This document shows positions 20,338 through 29,017 of a stretch of 64,000 nucleotides of DNA, piece after piece. The notes beneath the pieces are model-generated. The model was not told where the DNA came from, did no database searches, and saw only the letters and a program-made list of their open reading frames with translations. The DNA is from Amycolatopsis sp. WQ 127309 (GTDB lineage Bacteria; Actinomycetota; Actinomycetes; Mycobacteriales; Pseudonocardiaceae). The position numbers were made by a program, and so were the translations under genes. Position 1 is the stretch's first letter. Every line of letters starts with the position of its first letter. The stretch lies in NCBI RefSeq assembly GCF_023023025.1, contig NZ_CP095481.1, positions 10,987,001-11,051,000 on the forward strand. Direction: 5' to 3'.

Positions 20338-21060
20338 GTGGGGATCTGGGAGCAGTCGGGACACGACGTCAGGCTCGACTGGGGCGCCGAAGGGGTGGCC
20401 GCGCTCGGCCGGGAATGCGCCGTGCTGGTGGTCGTCGACGTGCTTTCCTTCAGCACCACCACGGATCTCGTGGTCGGCCGCGGCGGCCGGGTGCTGCCCG
20501 TGCGGTGGCGCGACGAACGCGGCGTCGCGCTCGCGCGGGCCGCGGGCGCCGTCATCGCCGGCGAGGGCGCGTTCACCCTGCGGCCGTCGTCGGTGACGGA
20601 CATCCCGCCCGGGACGCTGCTCGCGCTGCCGTCGCCGAACGGCGCCACCCTGTGCGACGCGGCCGCGTCGACCGGCGCCCACGTGCTGGCCGGCTGCCTG
20701 CGCAACGCCTCCGCCGTGGCCGCCAAGGCGCACGGGCTGGGCGGCCCGATCGGGGTCATCGCGGCCGGAGAACGCTGGGGGGTGAACATCTTCGGTCACG
20801 GCGACACGTCCGGGCCGCTGCGCCCGTGCGTCGAGGACCAGGTGGGCGCGGGCGCGATCGCCGCCGCGCCGGCCCGCTTCGGGCGCACACTGTCCCCCGA
20901 AGCGGCGCTGGCCGCGCGCGCGGTGGACGTCGCGGCGATCGCGGACTGCGTGTCCGGGCGCGAGCTGACCGAGGCCGGGCACGGCGGCGACGTCGCGCTG
21001 GCCGCCCAGATCGACGTGAGCGAAGCCGCTCCCGTCCTGCACGAAGGAGTCTTGCGATGA
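20338..21060 (+). CDS. ComB-like 2-phosphosulfolactate phosphatase family protein
   Basis: 240 residues. ComB hydrolyses 2-phosphosulfolactate in coenzyme M synthesis, but actinobacteria lack that pathway, so the true substrate is open. Family signatures are VVVDVLSFSTTTD (Asp metal ligand), LLALPSPNGATLC, GCLRNASAVA, GVIAAGERW and CVEDQVGAGAI. The GTG at 20338 is chosen to fit the family N-terminus; its ribosome-binding site is weak. The last codons overlap the ATG of the metallo-hydrolase (ATGA). Confidence 0.85.
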   Translation: MGIWEQSGHDVRLDWGAEGVAALGRECAVLVVVDVLSFSTTTDLVVGRGGRVLPVRWRDERGVALARAAGAVIAGEGAFTLRPSSVTDIPPGTLLALPSPNGATLCDAAASTGAHVLAGCLRNASAVAAKAHGLGGPIGVIAAGERWGVNIFGHGDTSGPLRPCVEDQVGAGAIAAAPARFGRTLSPEAALAARAVDVAAIADCVSGRELTEAGHGGDVALAAQIDVSEAAPVLHEGVLR

Positions 21061-21866
21061 CCGGTCGCTGGGTCGAAGTCGCCGACGGCGTGCACGCGCG
21101 GCGGTACGAGGAGCTGGACCTGACCGTCGGGCTGGTCGTCGGGGCCGACCGCTGCCTGGTCATCGACACCCGGGGCGACCTGGACCAGGGCGCCGAGCTG
21201 GCGGCGGCCGTGCGCGAGCTGACGGCGCTGCCGTGGGCGGTCGCGTTCACCCACGCGCACTTCGACCACACCTGGGGCACCGAGCGGTTCCTGCCGTGCG
21301 CGGTCTGGGCGCACGAGGGCTGCCGCGCCGAGCTGACCGAGTACGCCGAGGGCGCGCGGGAGAAGTGGATGGCCTACTACCGCGAGGAGGGCAAGGCGGC
21401 GATCGCCAACGCCATCGCGCGGACGACGTTCGTCGTGCCCGATCACCTGTTCAGCGACCGGACCGAGCTCGACCTGGGCGGCCGGACGGCGGTGCTGCTG
21501 CACCCCGGGCGCGCCCACACCGACCACGACGTCATCGTGCACGTGCCGGACGCGGAAGTGGTCTTCGCGGGCGACATCGTCGAGAACGCCGAACACGGCT
21601 TCAGCGCGTTCTCGTTCGGCACCGACTCGGACCTGACCGCGTGGCCGGACACCCTCGACACGCTGCTCGCGCTGGAACCGCGTGTCGTCGTCCCCGGCCA
21701 CGGCGACCCGGTCGACGCCGACTTCGTCCGCTACCACCGCCACGGCCTGCACGAGCTGATCGCGCTGAAGGCGGCGGTCGGCCGGGGCGAGTCGACCGAG
21801 GCGGCGGCGGTGGCGGCGTCCCGCTACCCCGCCGACGTCACCTCGGCCGCCCTCAAAACCCTCTGA
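21057..21866 (+). CDS. MBL-fold metallo-hydrolase
   Basis: 269 residues with the complete metallo-beta-lactamase metal site: HAHFDH (THAHFDHTWG), a later HTDHD, FAGDIVEN and VVPGHGDPV. The two-zinc or iron site implies hydrolysis or oxidation of a small ester or thioester. It resembles glyoxalase II-like and quorum-lactonase-like members without assignable substrate. Translationally coupled to the ComB-like gene and followed by a strong terminator. Confidence 0.9.
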   Translation: MTGRWVEVADGVHARRYEELDLTVGLVVGADRCLVIDTRGDLDQGAELAAAVRELTALPWAVAFTHAHFDHTWGTERFLPCAVWAHEGCRAELTEYAEGAREKWMAYYREEGKAAIANAIARTTFVVPDHLFSDRTELDLGGRTAVLLHPGRAHTDHDVIVHVPDAEVVFAGDIVENAEHGFSAFSFGTDSDLTAWPDTLDTLLALEPRVVVPGHGDPVDADFVRYHRHGLHELIALKAAVGRGESTEAAAVAASRYPADVTSAALKTL

Positions 21867-21874
21867 CCCGAAGA

Positions 21875-21941
21875 CGTCACTTTCACCAGGAAAGATGCGT
21901 CCGAGGGGGCCTCCGACGCATCTTTCCTAGGGAAAGTGACG
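21875..21941. terminator. Long two-part terminator hairpin
   Basis: An inverted repeat with outer arms CGTCACTTTC / GAAAGTGACG and inner arms AGGAAAGATGCGTC / GACGCATCTTTCCT. The T-run 21943-21947 follows. It separates the converging metallo-hydrolase and nitroreductase-like genes. Confidence 0.85.
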
Positions 21942-21955
21942 CTTTTTGGAACGGG

Positions 21956-22576
21956 TCAATTGAAGTTCAGGTCGCCCGTGCGGGTGCGCTTGAGCTCGAA
22001 GAAGTCCGGGTAGCTCGACAGCGCGACCGCGCCGTCGAAGATCTTCAGCGCGGCGTCGCCGCGCGGGATCGAGCTGAGCACCGGGCCGAAGAACGCCACG
22101 CCGTCGATGTGGATCGTCGGGGTGCCGACGTCCATGCCGACCGGGTCCATGCCCTCGTGGTGGCTCCTCTTCAGCGCGTCGTCGTACTCCGTGGAGTCGG
22201 CGGCGTCGTACAGCTCGGACGGCGCGCCGATCGCGGCCAGGGCTTCTTTGATGACCACGTCGCGGTCCTTGTTGCCCTGGTTGTGGAAGCGGGTGCCGAA
22301 CTCGGTGTAGTAGTCGCGCAGCACCTCTTCGCCCTTGAGCTCCGACAGCGCCACGGCCACGCGCACCGGGCCCCAGCCCTTCGCCAGCAGGTCCTTGTAC
22401 TCCTGCGGCAGCTCGTCCCGGCCCGAGTTCAGGTAGGAGAGGCTCATCACCCGGAAGGTCAGGTCCAGGTTGCGGTGCTTCTCCACCTCGAGGATCCAGC
22501 GCGAGGTGATCCAGGCGAACGGGCAGATCGGGTCGAAGTAGAAATCGACCTTCGTGGGCTGCTCGGCAGTGGTCAT
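21956..22576 (-). CDS. DsbA-like protein, homologue of mycothiol-dependent nitroreductase Rv2466c
   Basis: 206 residues, thioredoxin fold with helical insertion. It matches Rv2466c along its length: [66 protein letters not shown] and [14 protein letters not shown]. Rv2466c is a mycothiol-dependent reductase with a CPWC active site. Here the site is Cys18-Pro-Phe-Ala21, so the resolving Cys is lost and only the N-terminal Cys remains. CAGGAG precedes the ATG. It is next to pepN, as in mycobacteria. Confidence 0.9.
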   Translation of the reverse strand: MTTAEQPTKVDFYFDPICPFAWITSRWILEVEKHRNLDLTFRVMSLSYLNSGRDELPQEYKDLLAKGWGPVRVAVALSELKGEEVLRDYYTEFGTRFHNQGNKDRDVVIKEALAAIGAPSELYDAADSTEYDDALKRSHHEGMDPVGMDVGTPTIHIDGVAFFGPVLSSIPRGDAALKIFDGAVALSSYPDFFELKRTRTGDLNFN

Positions 22577-22737
22577 CGGGTACTCCTGTGCACGTGAAGG
22601 CGACGTCGGCGTGTGGGCAGGCCCCACACTGCGGGCCAACACCGGGGAGCGCACGCTTGTTCCCTCATCGCCCGCCACCCCGCGCCCATGATTGGATGCG
22701 GGGAGCCTGAAAACCGATCCCACGACCAGAGGTGCCT

Positions 22738-25305
22738 GTGCCCGCCCCCAACCTGACCCGTGATCTCGCCAAGCTGCGCGCGGATCTGCTCGACGTCACC
22801 GGCTACGACATCGAGCTCGATCTGACCGACGGCCACGGCGGACCCGGGGAGAAGACCTTCGCGTCGAAGACGACCGTCCGGTTCGCGAGCGCCAAGGCCG
22901 GCGAACAGACCTGGGTCGACCTCGTCGCCGATCGCGTGCACTCCGCCACGCTGAACGGCGCGGACGTCGACATCAGCGCCTATGTCGAAGACCGGGGCAT
23001 CGCGCTGGCGGACCTGGCCGAGACGAACGAGCTCACGGTCACCGCCGACTGCCGGTACATGAACACCGGTGAGGGCCTGCACCGGTTCGTCGACCCGGTC
23101 GACGACAGCGTCTACCTGTACACCCAGTTCGAGACGGCCGATGCCAAGCGGATGTTCGCGTGCTTCGACCAGCCCGACCTGAAGTCGGTCTACCGGCTCA
23201 CCGTGGTGACCCCGAAGGACTGGAAGGTCGTCTCCAACACCCTCGCGGAGTCGGCCGAGGAGACGCCGGAAGGCGCCGTCCGGACCGTCTTCAAGGAGTC
23301 CGAGCGGCTCTCGACCTACCTGGTCGCGCTGATCGCCGGGCCGTACGCCGAGTGGCGCGACGAGTACACCGACGCCCACAAGACGATCCCGCTCGGCATC
23401 TACTGCCGCGCGTCGCTGGCCGAGCACATGGACGCCGAGCGCCTGTTCACCGAGACCAAGCAGGGCTTCGGCTTCTACCACGACAAGTTCGGCACGCCGT
23501 ACCCGTTCTCCAAGTACGACCAGCTGTTCGTGCCGGAGTTCAACGCGGGCGCGATGGAGAACGCCGGCGCCGTCACCTTCCTCGAGGACTACGTCTTCCG
23601 CAGCCGCGTCACCCGCTACGCCTACGAGCGGCGCGCCGAGACGCTGCTGCACGAGATGGCGCACATGTGGTTCGGCGACCTCGTCACCATGCGCTGGTGG
23701 GACGACCTGTGGCTGAACGAGTCGTTCGCGACCTTCGCCAGCGTGCTCGCCCAGGCCGAGGCCACCGAGTACAAGAACGCGTGGACCAGCTTCGCGAACA
23801 TCGAGAAGTCCTGGGCCTACCGCCAGGACCAGCTGCCCTCGACGCACCCGATCGCCGCCGACATCGTCGACCTGCACGCGGTCGAGGTGAACTTCGACGG
23901 CATCACCTACGCCAAGGGCGCGAGCGTGCTCAAGCAGCTCGTCGCCTACGTCGGGCTGGAGCACTTCCTCGACGGCCTGAAGGTCTACTTCGGCAAGCAC
24001 GCCTGGGGCAACGCCACGCTGGCCGACCTGCTCGGCGCGCTGGAAGAGGCGTCCGGGCGCGACCTGTCGTGGTGGAGCGCGCAGTGGCTGGAGACCACCG
24101 GCCTGAACTCGCTGAGCCCGCGCTACGAGATCGGCGCGGACGGCACGTTCGCCTCGTTCGCCGTCGTGCAGTCCGGCGCCAAGCCGGGCGCCGGCGAGCT
24201 GCGCACGCACCGCGTCGCCGTGGGCATCTACGACGAGGACGGCAACGGCAAGATCGTCCGCACCCACCGCGTCGAGCTGGACGTCGACGGCGAACGCACC
24301 GAGGTGCCCGACCTGGTCGGGCAGGCCGCGGGCAAGCTCGTGCTGGTCAACGACGACGACCTGACCTACTGCACGATGCGGCTCGACCCGGTGTCGCTGA
24401 CCACGCTGATCGACCGTGTCGCCGACATCACCGAGCCGCTGCCGCGCACCCTGTGCTGGTCGGCGGCCTGGGAGATGACCCGCGAGGCCGAGCTGAAGGC
24501 CCGCGACTTCGTCACCCTGGTGCAGCGCGGCATCCACACCGAGAGCGAGGTCGGCGTCGTCCAGCGGCTGCTGCTGCAGGCCCAGACCGCGCTGAACTCC
24601 TACGCCGAGCAGGGCTGGGCGGCCAAGACCGGCTGGCCGGCGTTCACCGGCCGGCTGCTGGAGCTGGTCCGCGGCGCCGAGCCGGGCTCGGACCACCAGC
24701 TGGCGTTCGTGAACTCGCTGGCCGGTTCGGTGCTGGACGAGGCGACCCTCGCGGTGCTCGCCGGCTGGCTCGACGGCTCGGCCCCGCTGGAGGGCCTCAG
24801 CGTCGACACCGACCTGCGCTGGCGCCTGCTGCACGCGCTGGTCGCGCACGACAAGGCGGGTTCCGCGGAGCTCGACGCCGAGCTGGCCCGCGACAACACC
24901 GCGACCGGGCGCCGCCAGGCCGAACGCGGCCGCGCGCTGCGGCCGGCGGCCGAGGCGAAGGCCGACGCGTGGGAGCGCGCGGTCCACGACGACGAGCTGA
25001 CCAACGCCGTCAGCGACTCGCTCATCTCGGGCTTCTCGCACCCGGGGCAGAAGGCACTGCTCGGCGAGTACGTCGGGAAGTACTTCGAGGTGATCGACGA
25101 GGTGTGGCAGCGGCGCTCCAGCGAGCGCGCGCAGCCGATCGCGATCGGGCTGTACCCGTCGTGGGCCGTGGAGCCGGCGACGGTGAAGGCGTCCGACAAG
25201 TGGCTGGAGACCGAGCACTCGCAGGCCCTGCGCCGGCTGGTCTCGGAAGGCCGGGCGGGCATCGTCCGGGCCCTCGCGGCCCGCGACTTCGACGCCCAGG
25301 CCTGA
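22738..25305 (+). CDS. pepN: Aminopeptidase N
   Basis: 855-residue M1 zinc metallopeptidase that releases N-terminal residues from peptides in the cytosol. The substrate-anchoring GAMEN is at residues 271-275. The zinc site HEMAH is at 305-309 with the third ligand Glu at 328 in NESFATF, and the transition-state Tyr lies in the later DGITYAKGA region. A C-terminal ERAP1-like helical domain fills residues 520-850. The GTG at 22738 is preferred over the GTG two codons earlier because AGAGG is 5 bases upstream. Its terminator is split by an IS30-family element. Confidence 0.96.
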   Translation: MPAPNLTRDLAKLRADLLDVTGYDIELDLTDGHGGPGEKTFASKTTVRFASAKAGEQTWVDLVADRVHSATLNGADVDISAYVEDRGIALADLAETNELTVTADCRYMNTGEGLHRFVDPVDDSVYLYTQFETADAKRMFACFDQPDLKSVYRLTVVTPKDWKVVSNTLAESAEETPEGAVRTVFKESERLSTYLVALIAGPYAEWRDEYTDAHKTIPLGIYCRASLAEHMDAERLFTETKQGFGFYHDKFGTPYPFSKYDQLFVPEFNAGAMENAGAVTFLEDYVFRSRVTRYAYERRAETLLHEMAHMWFGDLVTMRWWDDLWLNESFATFASVLAQAEATEYKNAWTSFANIEKSWAYRQDQLPSTHPIAADIVDLHAVEVNFDGITYAKGASVLKQLVAYVGLEHFLDGLKVYFGKHAWGNATLADLLGALEEASGRDLSWWSAQWLETTGLNSLSPRYEIGADGTFASFAVVQSGAKPGAGELRTHRVAVGIYDEDGNGKIVRTHRVELDVDGERTEVPDLVGQAAGKLVLVNDDDLTYCTMRLDPVSLTTLIDRVADITEPLPRTLCWSAAWEMTREAELKARDFVTLVQRGIHTESEVGVVQRLLLQAQTALNSYAEQGWAAKTGWPAFTGRLLELVRGAEPGSDHQLAFVNSLAGSVLDEATLAVLAGWLDGSAPLEGLSVDTDLRWRLLHALVAHDKAGSAELDAELARDNTATGRRQAERGRALRPAAEAKADAWERAVHDDELTNAVSDSLISGFSHPGQKALLGEYVGKYFEVIDEVWQRRSSERAQPIAIGLYPSWAVEPATVKASDKWLETEHSQALRRLVSEGRAGIVRALAARDFDAQA

Positions 25306-25307
25306 AA

Positions 25308-25350
25308 GCCGTGAAGGACTCCTTACCGGCCTTAAGAGCCGGTAAGGAGT
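25308..25350 (+). terminator. pepN terminator, 5' part, interrupted by the insertion sequence
   Basis: The left arm is 25308-25330 and the loop 25331-25337. The right arm begins at 25338 and is interrupted after 25350. The rest of the arm resumes at 26611-26623. Joined with one AGT copy, the arms form a perfect 23-bp stem. The remaining stem of 13 bp may still terminate. Confidence 0.85.
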
Positions 25351-26610
25351 CTCGGAGTCATGGGGTCGTTGCAACACCACCTCGATGAAAGGTGGAATTG
25401 CCGATGGTTCGAGCGCATCGCTGGCTACCCAGGTCAGTGCAGCTGGAGTTCTGGGACCACATCCGGGCAGGAAAGACGGCGAAGCCGGCCGCGCAAGCGG
25501 CCGGCTTCGCCCCCGCCACCGGAGTCCGGCTGTTCCGCCACGCTGGCGGGGTGAGCAGCAACGCACCCACCCGCCCCGGCCCACTCCGGTTGAGCATCAC
25601 TGAGCGGGACGAGATCGCCTGCCTGACCGCCGCAGGTCACGGGCCCCGCGCGATCGGCAGGATGATCGGCCGGTCGGCGTCGACGGTGTCGCGGGAGCTG
25701 GCCCGCAACACCGGCCTGAACGGGAACTACCGGCCCAGCAGCGCCCAGCACCGCGCCGAACACCGCGCGAAACGCCCCAAGACCGCGAAGCTGGCCGCTG
25801 ATCCGGTACTGCGGGCGGTGGTGCAGGACGGGCTGACCCGCAAGTGGTCCCCGCGGCAGATCTCCGAAAGACTGGCCCTGGACTTTCCCGACCGGCCGGA
25901 GATGCGGGTGTCACACGAAACGATCTACCAATCACTGTACGTGCAAGGCCGGGGTGCGTTGCGCCGGGAACTGACCGCGGCGCTGCGGACCGGGCGGGCA
26001 TTGCGGATGCCACGCCGGCAAACCCAGGCCCGCCGGGAACGACCGTCGGGCGGGATCCAGGACATGGTCAACATCTCCGAGCGGCCCGCCGAGGTGGCTG
26101 ATCGTGCGGTGCCGGGGCACTGGGAAGGTGACCTGATCCTGGGCCAAGACAACCGCTCGGCGATCGGGACCCTGGTGGAACGCTCGACCCGGTTTGTGAT
26201 GCTGCTGCACCTGCCCGACGGGCGAGACGCAGCCACCGTCGCCGCGGCGATGACCGAAATGATCGCGACGTTGCCGCCGTTGCTGCTGGGATCGCTGACC
26301 TGGGATCAGGGCAAAGAGATGGCGCATCACCGGACGATCACCCTGGCCACGGGGCTGGACATCTACTTTTGCGATCCGCATTCGCCGTGGCAGCGGGGGT
26401 CCAACGAGAACACCAACGGTCTGCTCCGGCAGTACTTTCCCAAAGGCACCGACCTGTCCCGGCACACAGCTGAGGACCTGGCGGAGGTCGCGGCTGAGCT
26501 GAACGGGCGGCCGCGGGAGACCCTCGGCTGGCGGACACCAGCCGAGGTCCTCACGAAGCTACTGTTGGATCAGCAGACGACAGGTGTTGCAACCACCGCG
26601 TGAATCCGCC
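25351..26610 (+). mobile_element. IS30-family insertion sequence, 1260 bp, complete
   Basis: Bounded by imperfect 28-bp terminal inverted repeats (25351-25378 and 26583-26610) that share the inner GTTGCAACACC and about 21 of 28 positions. It carries one full-length transposase gene and is flanked by an AGT duplication. It inserted in the right arm of the pepN terminator without hitting a gene. Confidence 0.85.
25404..26603 (+). CDS. IS30-family transposase
   Basis: 399 residues. An N-terminal HTH_38-type domain (SITERDEIACLTAAGHGPRAIGRMIGRSASTVSREL) binds the element ends. The DDE catalytic core has Asp in GHWEGDLILG, Asp in TWDQGKEM and Glu in QRGSNENTNGLLRQYFPKG, the IS30 signature. The frame is intact, so the element may be active. 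AAAGGTGG precedes the ATG; an upstream in-frame GTG at 25392 is an alternative. Confidence 0.95.
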   Translation: MVRAHRWLPRSVQLEFWDHIRAGKTAKPAAQAAGFAPATGVRLFRHAGGVSSNAPTRPGPLRLSITERDEIACLTAAGHGPRAIGRMIGRSASTVSRELARNTGLNGNYRPSSAQHRAEHRAKRPKTAKLAADPVLRAVVQDGLTRKWSPRQISERLALDFPDRPEMRVSHETIYQSLYVQGRGALRRELTAALRTGRALRMPRRQTQARRERPSGGIQDMVNISERPAEVADRAVPGHWEGDLILGQDNRSAIGTLVERSTRFVMLLHLPDGRDAATVAAAMTEMIATLPPLLLGSLTWDQGKEMAHHRTITLATGLDIYFCDPHSPWQRGSNENTNGLLRQYFPKGTDLSRHTAEDLAEVAAELNGRPRETLGWRTPAEVLTKLLLDQQTTGVATTA

Positions 26611-26639
26611 AGTCCTTCACGGCTCTTCGCCACACGTGA

Positions 26640-26673
26640 AAAGGGCCCCGCACCGGGTGGTGCGGGGCCCTTT
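26640..26673. terminator. Terminator hairpin
   Basis: AAAGGGCCCCGCACC / GGTGCGGGGCCCTTT with a 4-base loop. It lies between the IS/pepN end and the convergent DUF5130-like gene. Confidence 0.85.
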
Positions 26674-26685
26674 CGTGTGGCTGGG

Positions 26686-27177
26686 TCAGCGGGGCGCGGG
26701 GCCCGCCTGGTCGGACAGCATGCGGAGCGCGTTCGCGAGGCCGTTGACCAGGCCGCGGACCAGGTCACCCTCCTTGAACGACGCCACCATGCTCGCGATC
26801 GCCAGCTTGGCGCCGCGGTCGGGCAGGCGGCTGTAGGCCGTCTTGCCCGTGACGATCTCGATCAGCCGCTCGCCGGGCGAGACCGCGATCAGCACCGAGT
26901 TGGCCGGGTTCGCCGTGGTGGCGTGCAGCCTCTCCGCCGTCGCCCGGCTGTCCTGGCCGCCCAGCTCGCCGAGGTACAGGCTGAAGTCCAGGCCGGTCTC
27001 CCGGCTCGCGAACGTCAGCGCCTCGTCCAGGCGGGCCAGCTGGCGGGTGGTGAACGGGCCGGCCGGCGCGGCGGGCTCGTACATCTTGGCGGCCGACACG
27101 CGGCCGCTGGACGTCAGCGCTTCGCCGTAGCCCAGTTCGGACTCGTCGACGCGCTTCGTCAGCTCACCAGTTGCCAC
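26686..27177 (-). CDS. DUF5130/TPM-like protein (Rv2468c homologue)
   Basis: 163 residues, no signal peptide. FTTRQLARLDEALTFASRETGLDFSLYLGEL and NSVLIAVSPGERLIEIVTGKTAYSRLPDRGAKLAIASMVASFKEGDLVRGL correspond to the TPM-like fold annotated DUF5130 in actinobacteria. M. tuberculosis has a 160-170 residue protein at the same place between pepN and the HNH gene. Function unknown. The GTG start overlaps the end of the small membrane protein by 14 bases, so they are co-translated. Confidence 0.82.
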   Translation of the reverse strand: MATGELTKRVDESELGYGEALTSSGRVSAAKMYEPAAPAGPFTTRQLARLDEALTFASRETGLDFSLYLGELGGQDSRATAERLHATTANPANSVLIAVSPGERLIEIVTGKTAYSRLPDRGAKLAIASMVASFKEGDLVRGLVNGLANALRMLSDQAGPAPR

Positions 27178-27421
27178 GAGCGCCCCCTGCCGCGGTAGTG
27201 GCGCCTGCGGCGACCACGCTGTTCCCGGCACCCGCGTGCGCGTGCCCTTCACCGACCCCTTCGGGGTTGGCGCTCCACCACATGGCCGGGTACTCCCAAG
27301 CCTGGCCCGGCCGGTGCCGCGGGGCGCCACCGGACTTGCGCCGGAGCGTCAGCAGCCCGGCGAAGCCGTAGATGGCCAGCGGGATCACGGCGAAGACCAC
27401 GATCGTCTCGACAACGTTCAC
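27164..27421 (-). CDS. Small single-helix membrane protein (Rv2468A-like)
   Basis: 85 residues. One N-terminal transmembrane helix (TIVVFAVIPLAIYGFAGLLTL) is followed by basic RRKSGG, then a soluble tail with HRPGQAWEYPAMWWSANPEG and a His/Ala/Gly-rich end. The WWSANPEG segment resembles short actinobacterial proteins encoded next to the DUF5130-like gene. GTG start; no good ribosome-binding site is visible. Likely membrane partner of the downstream gene. Confidence 0.72.
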   Translation of the reverse strand: MNVVETIVVFAVIPLAIYGFAGLLTLRRKSGGAPRHRPGQAWEYPAMWWSANPEGVGEGHAHAGAGNSVVAAGATTAAGGARGNW

Positions 27422-27699
27422 GGCGCTGAGCGTATCGGATGACCTCCGCGACCACCGCGCGCGGCGCACTCGACCGTTCGTCGTAAGGCAGGCGCCGTCC
27501 GCCGCTTGGCGCGCGGGCACTGGAACGTTGGGGCGAAGACCGTCGGGCCGAAAGGTTGCAACTCAACGTACAGGCGGCCGCACCCGCCGCTGTCGTCTTG
27601 TCGTTGCCTTGAAATCCTCGTAGCTTTTTCACCTGTACGGGCCTTGCGCCCCGCTCCCCAGCCCCAGCAGGTCACGCACCGGTCCCAGGAGGCCTTGCC
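27422..27699. other. Gene-free 278-bp stretch upstream of the GTRVT-repeat gene
   Basis: No reading frame with coding character. It contains an AT-richer patch (27600-27632) with a possible TTGCCT -35 element, and ends in the AGGAGG ribosome-binding site at 27687-27692. Presumed promoter and leader of the repeat gene, divergent from the small membrane-protein gene. Confidence 0.45.
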
Positions 27700-28071
27700 A
27701 TGAACAGCGTCCACACCCCCGCACAGGCGATCACCGAGACCACCTCGTCACCCAGTGATATCGACTTCGTGCCCGGAACGCGTGTGACGGCGGGCACCAG
27801 GGTCACCCGGGGTACACGGGTCACCCGCGGCACGCGGGTCACGGCGGGGACGCGCGTCACGATGGGGACCAGGGTGACAGCGGGCACACGGGTGACACGG
27901 GGCACCCGGGTCACCCGCGGCACGCGCGTCACGATGGGCACGCGGGTGACGGCCGGCACGCGCGTCACCTGCGGCACGCGAGTCACGCGCGGCACCCGTG
28001 TCACCCGGGGCACGCGCGTCACCATGGGCACCCGCGTCACCTGCCAGAGCGAGTTCGCGCTCGCCGCCTGA
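27700..28071 (+). CDS. GTRVT-x hexapeptide repeat protein, novel
   Basis: 123 residues with a strong AGGAGG 7 bases before the ATG. Residues 1-25 are a polar Ser/Thr/Asp-rich leader (MNSVHTPAQAITETTSSPSD). Residues 26-115 are fifteen uninterrupted hexapeptides G-T-R-V-T-x, with x in order A R R A M A R R M A C R R M C. The tail is QSEFALAA. G, T, R, V, T never vary, yet their codons do: Arg uses CGT, AGG, CGG, CGC and CGA, so selection acts on protein. The period of six and 5 x 18 residues would suit a small left-handed beta-helix with Thr rows; a repeated-core modified peptide is another option. Very basic. No known family; function unknown. Confidence 0.8.
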   Translation: MNSVHTPAQAITETTSSPSDIDFVPGTRVTAGTRVTRGTRVTRGTRVTAGTRVTMGTRVTAGTRVTRGTRVTRGTRVTMGTRVTAGTRVTCGTRVTRGTRVTRGTRVTMGTRVTCQSEFALAA

Positions 28072-28105
28072 GCTTTCCGCACTTCCTGGACGCACCGCGC
28101 AAGCA

Positions 28106-28141
28106 CCCCGGCTCGCCCCGGCCGCCGCAAGGCAGCCGGGG
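28106..28141. terminator. Possible terminator hairpin
   Basis: CCCCGGCT (28106-28113) pairs with AGCCGGGG (28134-28141); an alternative inner CCCCGGC at 28116-28122 pairs with the same arm. It lies between the converging repeat gene and the HNH gene. Confidence 0.5.
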
Positions 28142-28162
28142 CGCCGGCATGTCAGGGCCCGG

Positions 28163-28828
28163 TTATGCCGCGGAGCCCAAATACGGCCGCCAGAGCGGGT
28201 CGGCCTCCTTGGAGTGCGCGAGCAGGCGCCAGTGCGGGCCGTGCGGGGCCCGCGGGACGACGCGCAGCTTCCAGCCGATCTCCGAGAGCAGCCGGTCCGC
28301 TTTGCGGTGGTTGCACTTGGCGCAGCAGGCGACGCAGTTCGTCCAGCTGTGGGGTCCGCCACGGCTGCGCGGCTGGACGTGGTCGATCGTCTCGGCCCGC
28401 CCCCCGCAGTAGGCGCAGCGGTACCGGTCGCGGTGCATCAGCCCGGCCCTGGTCAGCGGCACCTTCGCGCGGTAGGGCACCCGCACGTACGTGCTGAGCC
28501 GGATCACCGAGGGCACCGGCAGTGACAGCGTCGCGGCGTGGAGCTCGATGCCGCCGGGGTCGCCGTGCACCACTTCGGCTTTGCCGCACATGACCAGGAC
28601 CACAGCGCGGCGCAGGGGCAGCGCGGTCAAGGGCTCGAAGGTCGCGTTGAGCAGGAGCACCCGGCGCCGGCCCCAGGCCGGGGCCGCCGGGTCCCGGCCT
28701 CTACTACGCTGACCGGGCGGGCGGGTGATTCCCCCTGGGCGGTTCCCCGGCCCGGCCGGGGCGGGTCCGCCGGATGCGGTTCCCCCCGGATAGGCGCGCA
28801 GGACCACCTCTGGCGTCTCTTCGGCCAT
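28163..28828 (-). CDS. HNH endonuclease domain protein (Rv2469c homologue)
   Basis: 221 residues. A basic N-terminus of about 60 residues precedes a conserved actinobacterial region (RRVLLLNATFEPLTALPLRRAVVLVMCGKAEVV). The HNH nuclease core with zinc-knuckle cysteines follows: CAYCGG, ETIDHVQPRSRGGPHSWTNCV, CAKCNHRKADR. The family is a generic HNH-type nuclease, probably a housekeeping DNA-processing enzyme rather than a restriction enzyme, since it is conserved next to glbO. The start is uncertain; ATG 28828 gives MAEETPEVVL with a weak ribosome-binding site. Confidence 0.87.
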   Translation of the reverse strand: MAEETPEVVLRAYPGGTASGGPAPAGPGNRPGGITRPPGQRSRGRDPAAPAWGRRRVLLLNATFEPLTALPLRRAVVLVMCGKAEVVHGDPGGIELHAATLSLPVPSVIRLSTYVRVPYRAKVPLTRAGLMHRDRYRCAYCGGRAETIDHVQPRSRGGPHSWTNCVACCAKCNHRKADRLLSEIGWKLRVVPRAPHGPHWRLLAHSKEADPLWRPYLGSAA

Positions 28829-29017
28829 GGCTTGGCCGGAGACACCGCGGGGGCTGGGTTGTCGGTCTGGCACTCGACCACCTCCAGGGGCGTAGGCATA
28901 GTCGACCACAGAACAGGCCCCCAGCGCACGTGTGTTACAAGACGTGTCACATCCCCGCGACCCAACATCCACTCGAAGTTGGCGAAACCGACGAGATCGG
29001 AAGGATGATCAACCCCC

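Larger units (their letters stand above)
25348..26613. repeat. Target-site duplication AGT flanking the IS
   Basis: AGT at 25348-25350 and AGT at 26611-26613 flank the element; a 3-bp duplication fits the IS30 family. Removal of the element plus one copy restores the palindrome exactly. Confidence 0.75.

Noticed and set aside
27672..28130. Minus-strand frame with RVT-R/L-VP repeats opposite the GTRVT gene
   Set aside because: Complement of the codons also gives a repeat, but the codon pattern conserves the plus-strand residues, and the plus strand has AGGAGG; the minus frame has no ribosome-binding site.
28163..28828. HNH protein as part of a restriction-modification or defence island
   Set aside because: It is a conserved housekeeping neighbour of glbO in actinobacteria and no methylase or other defence gene is adjacent.
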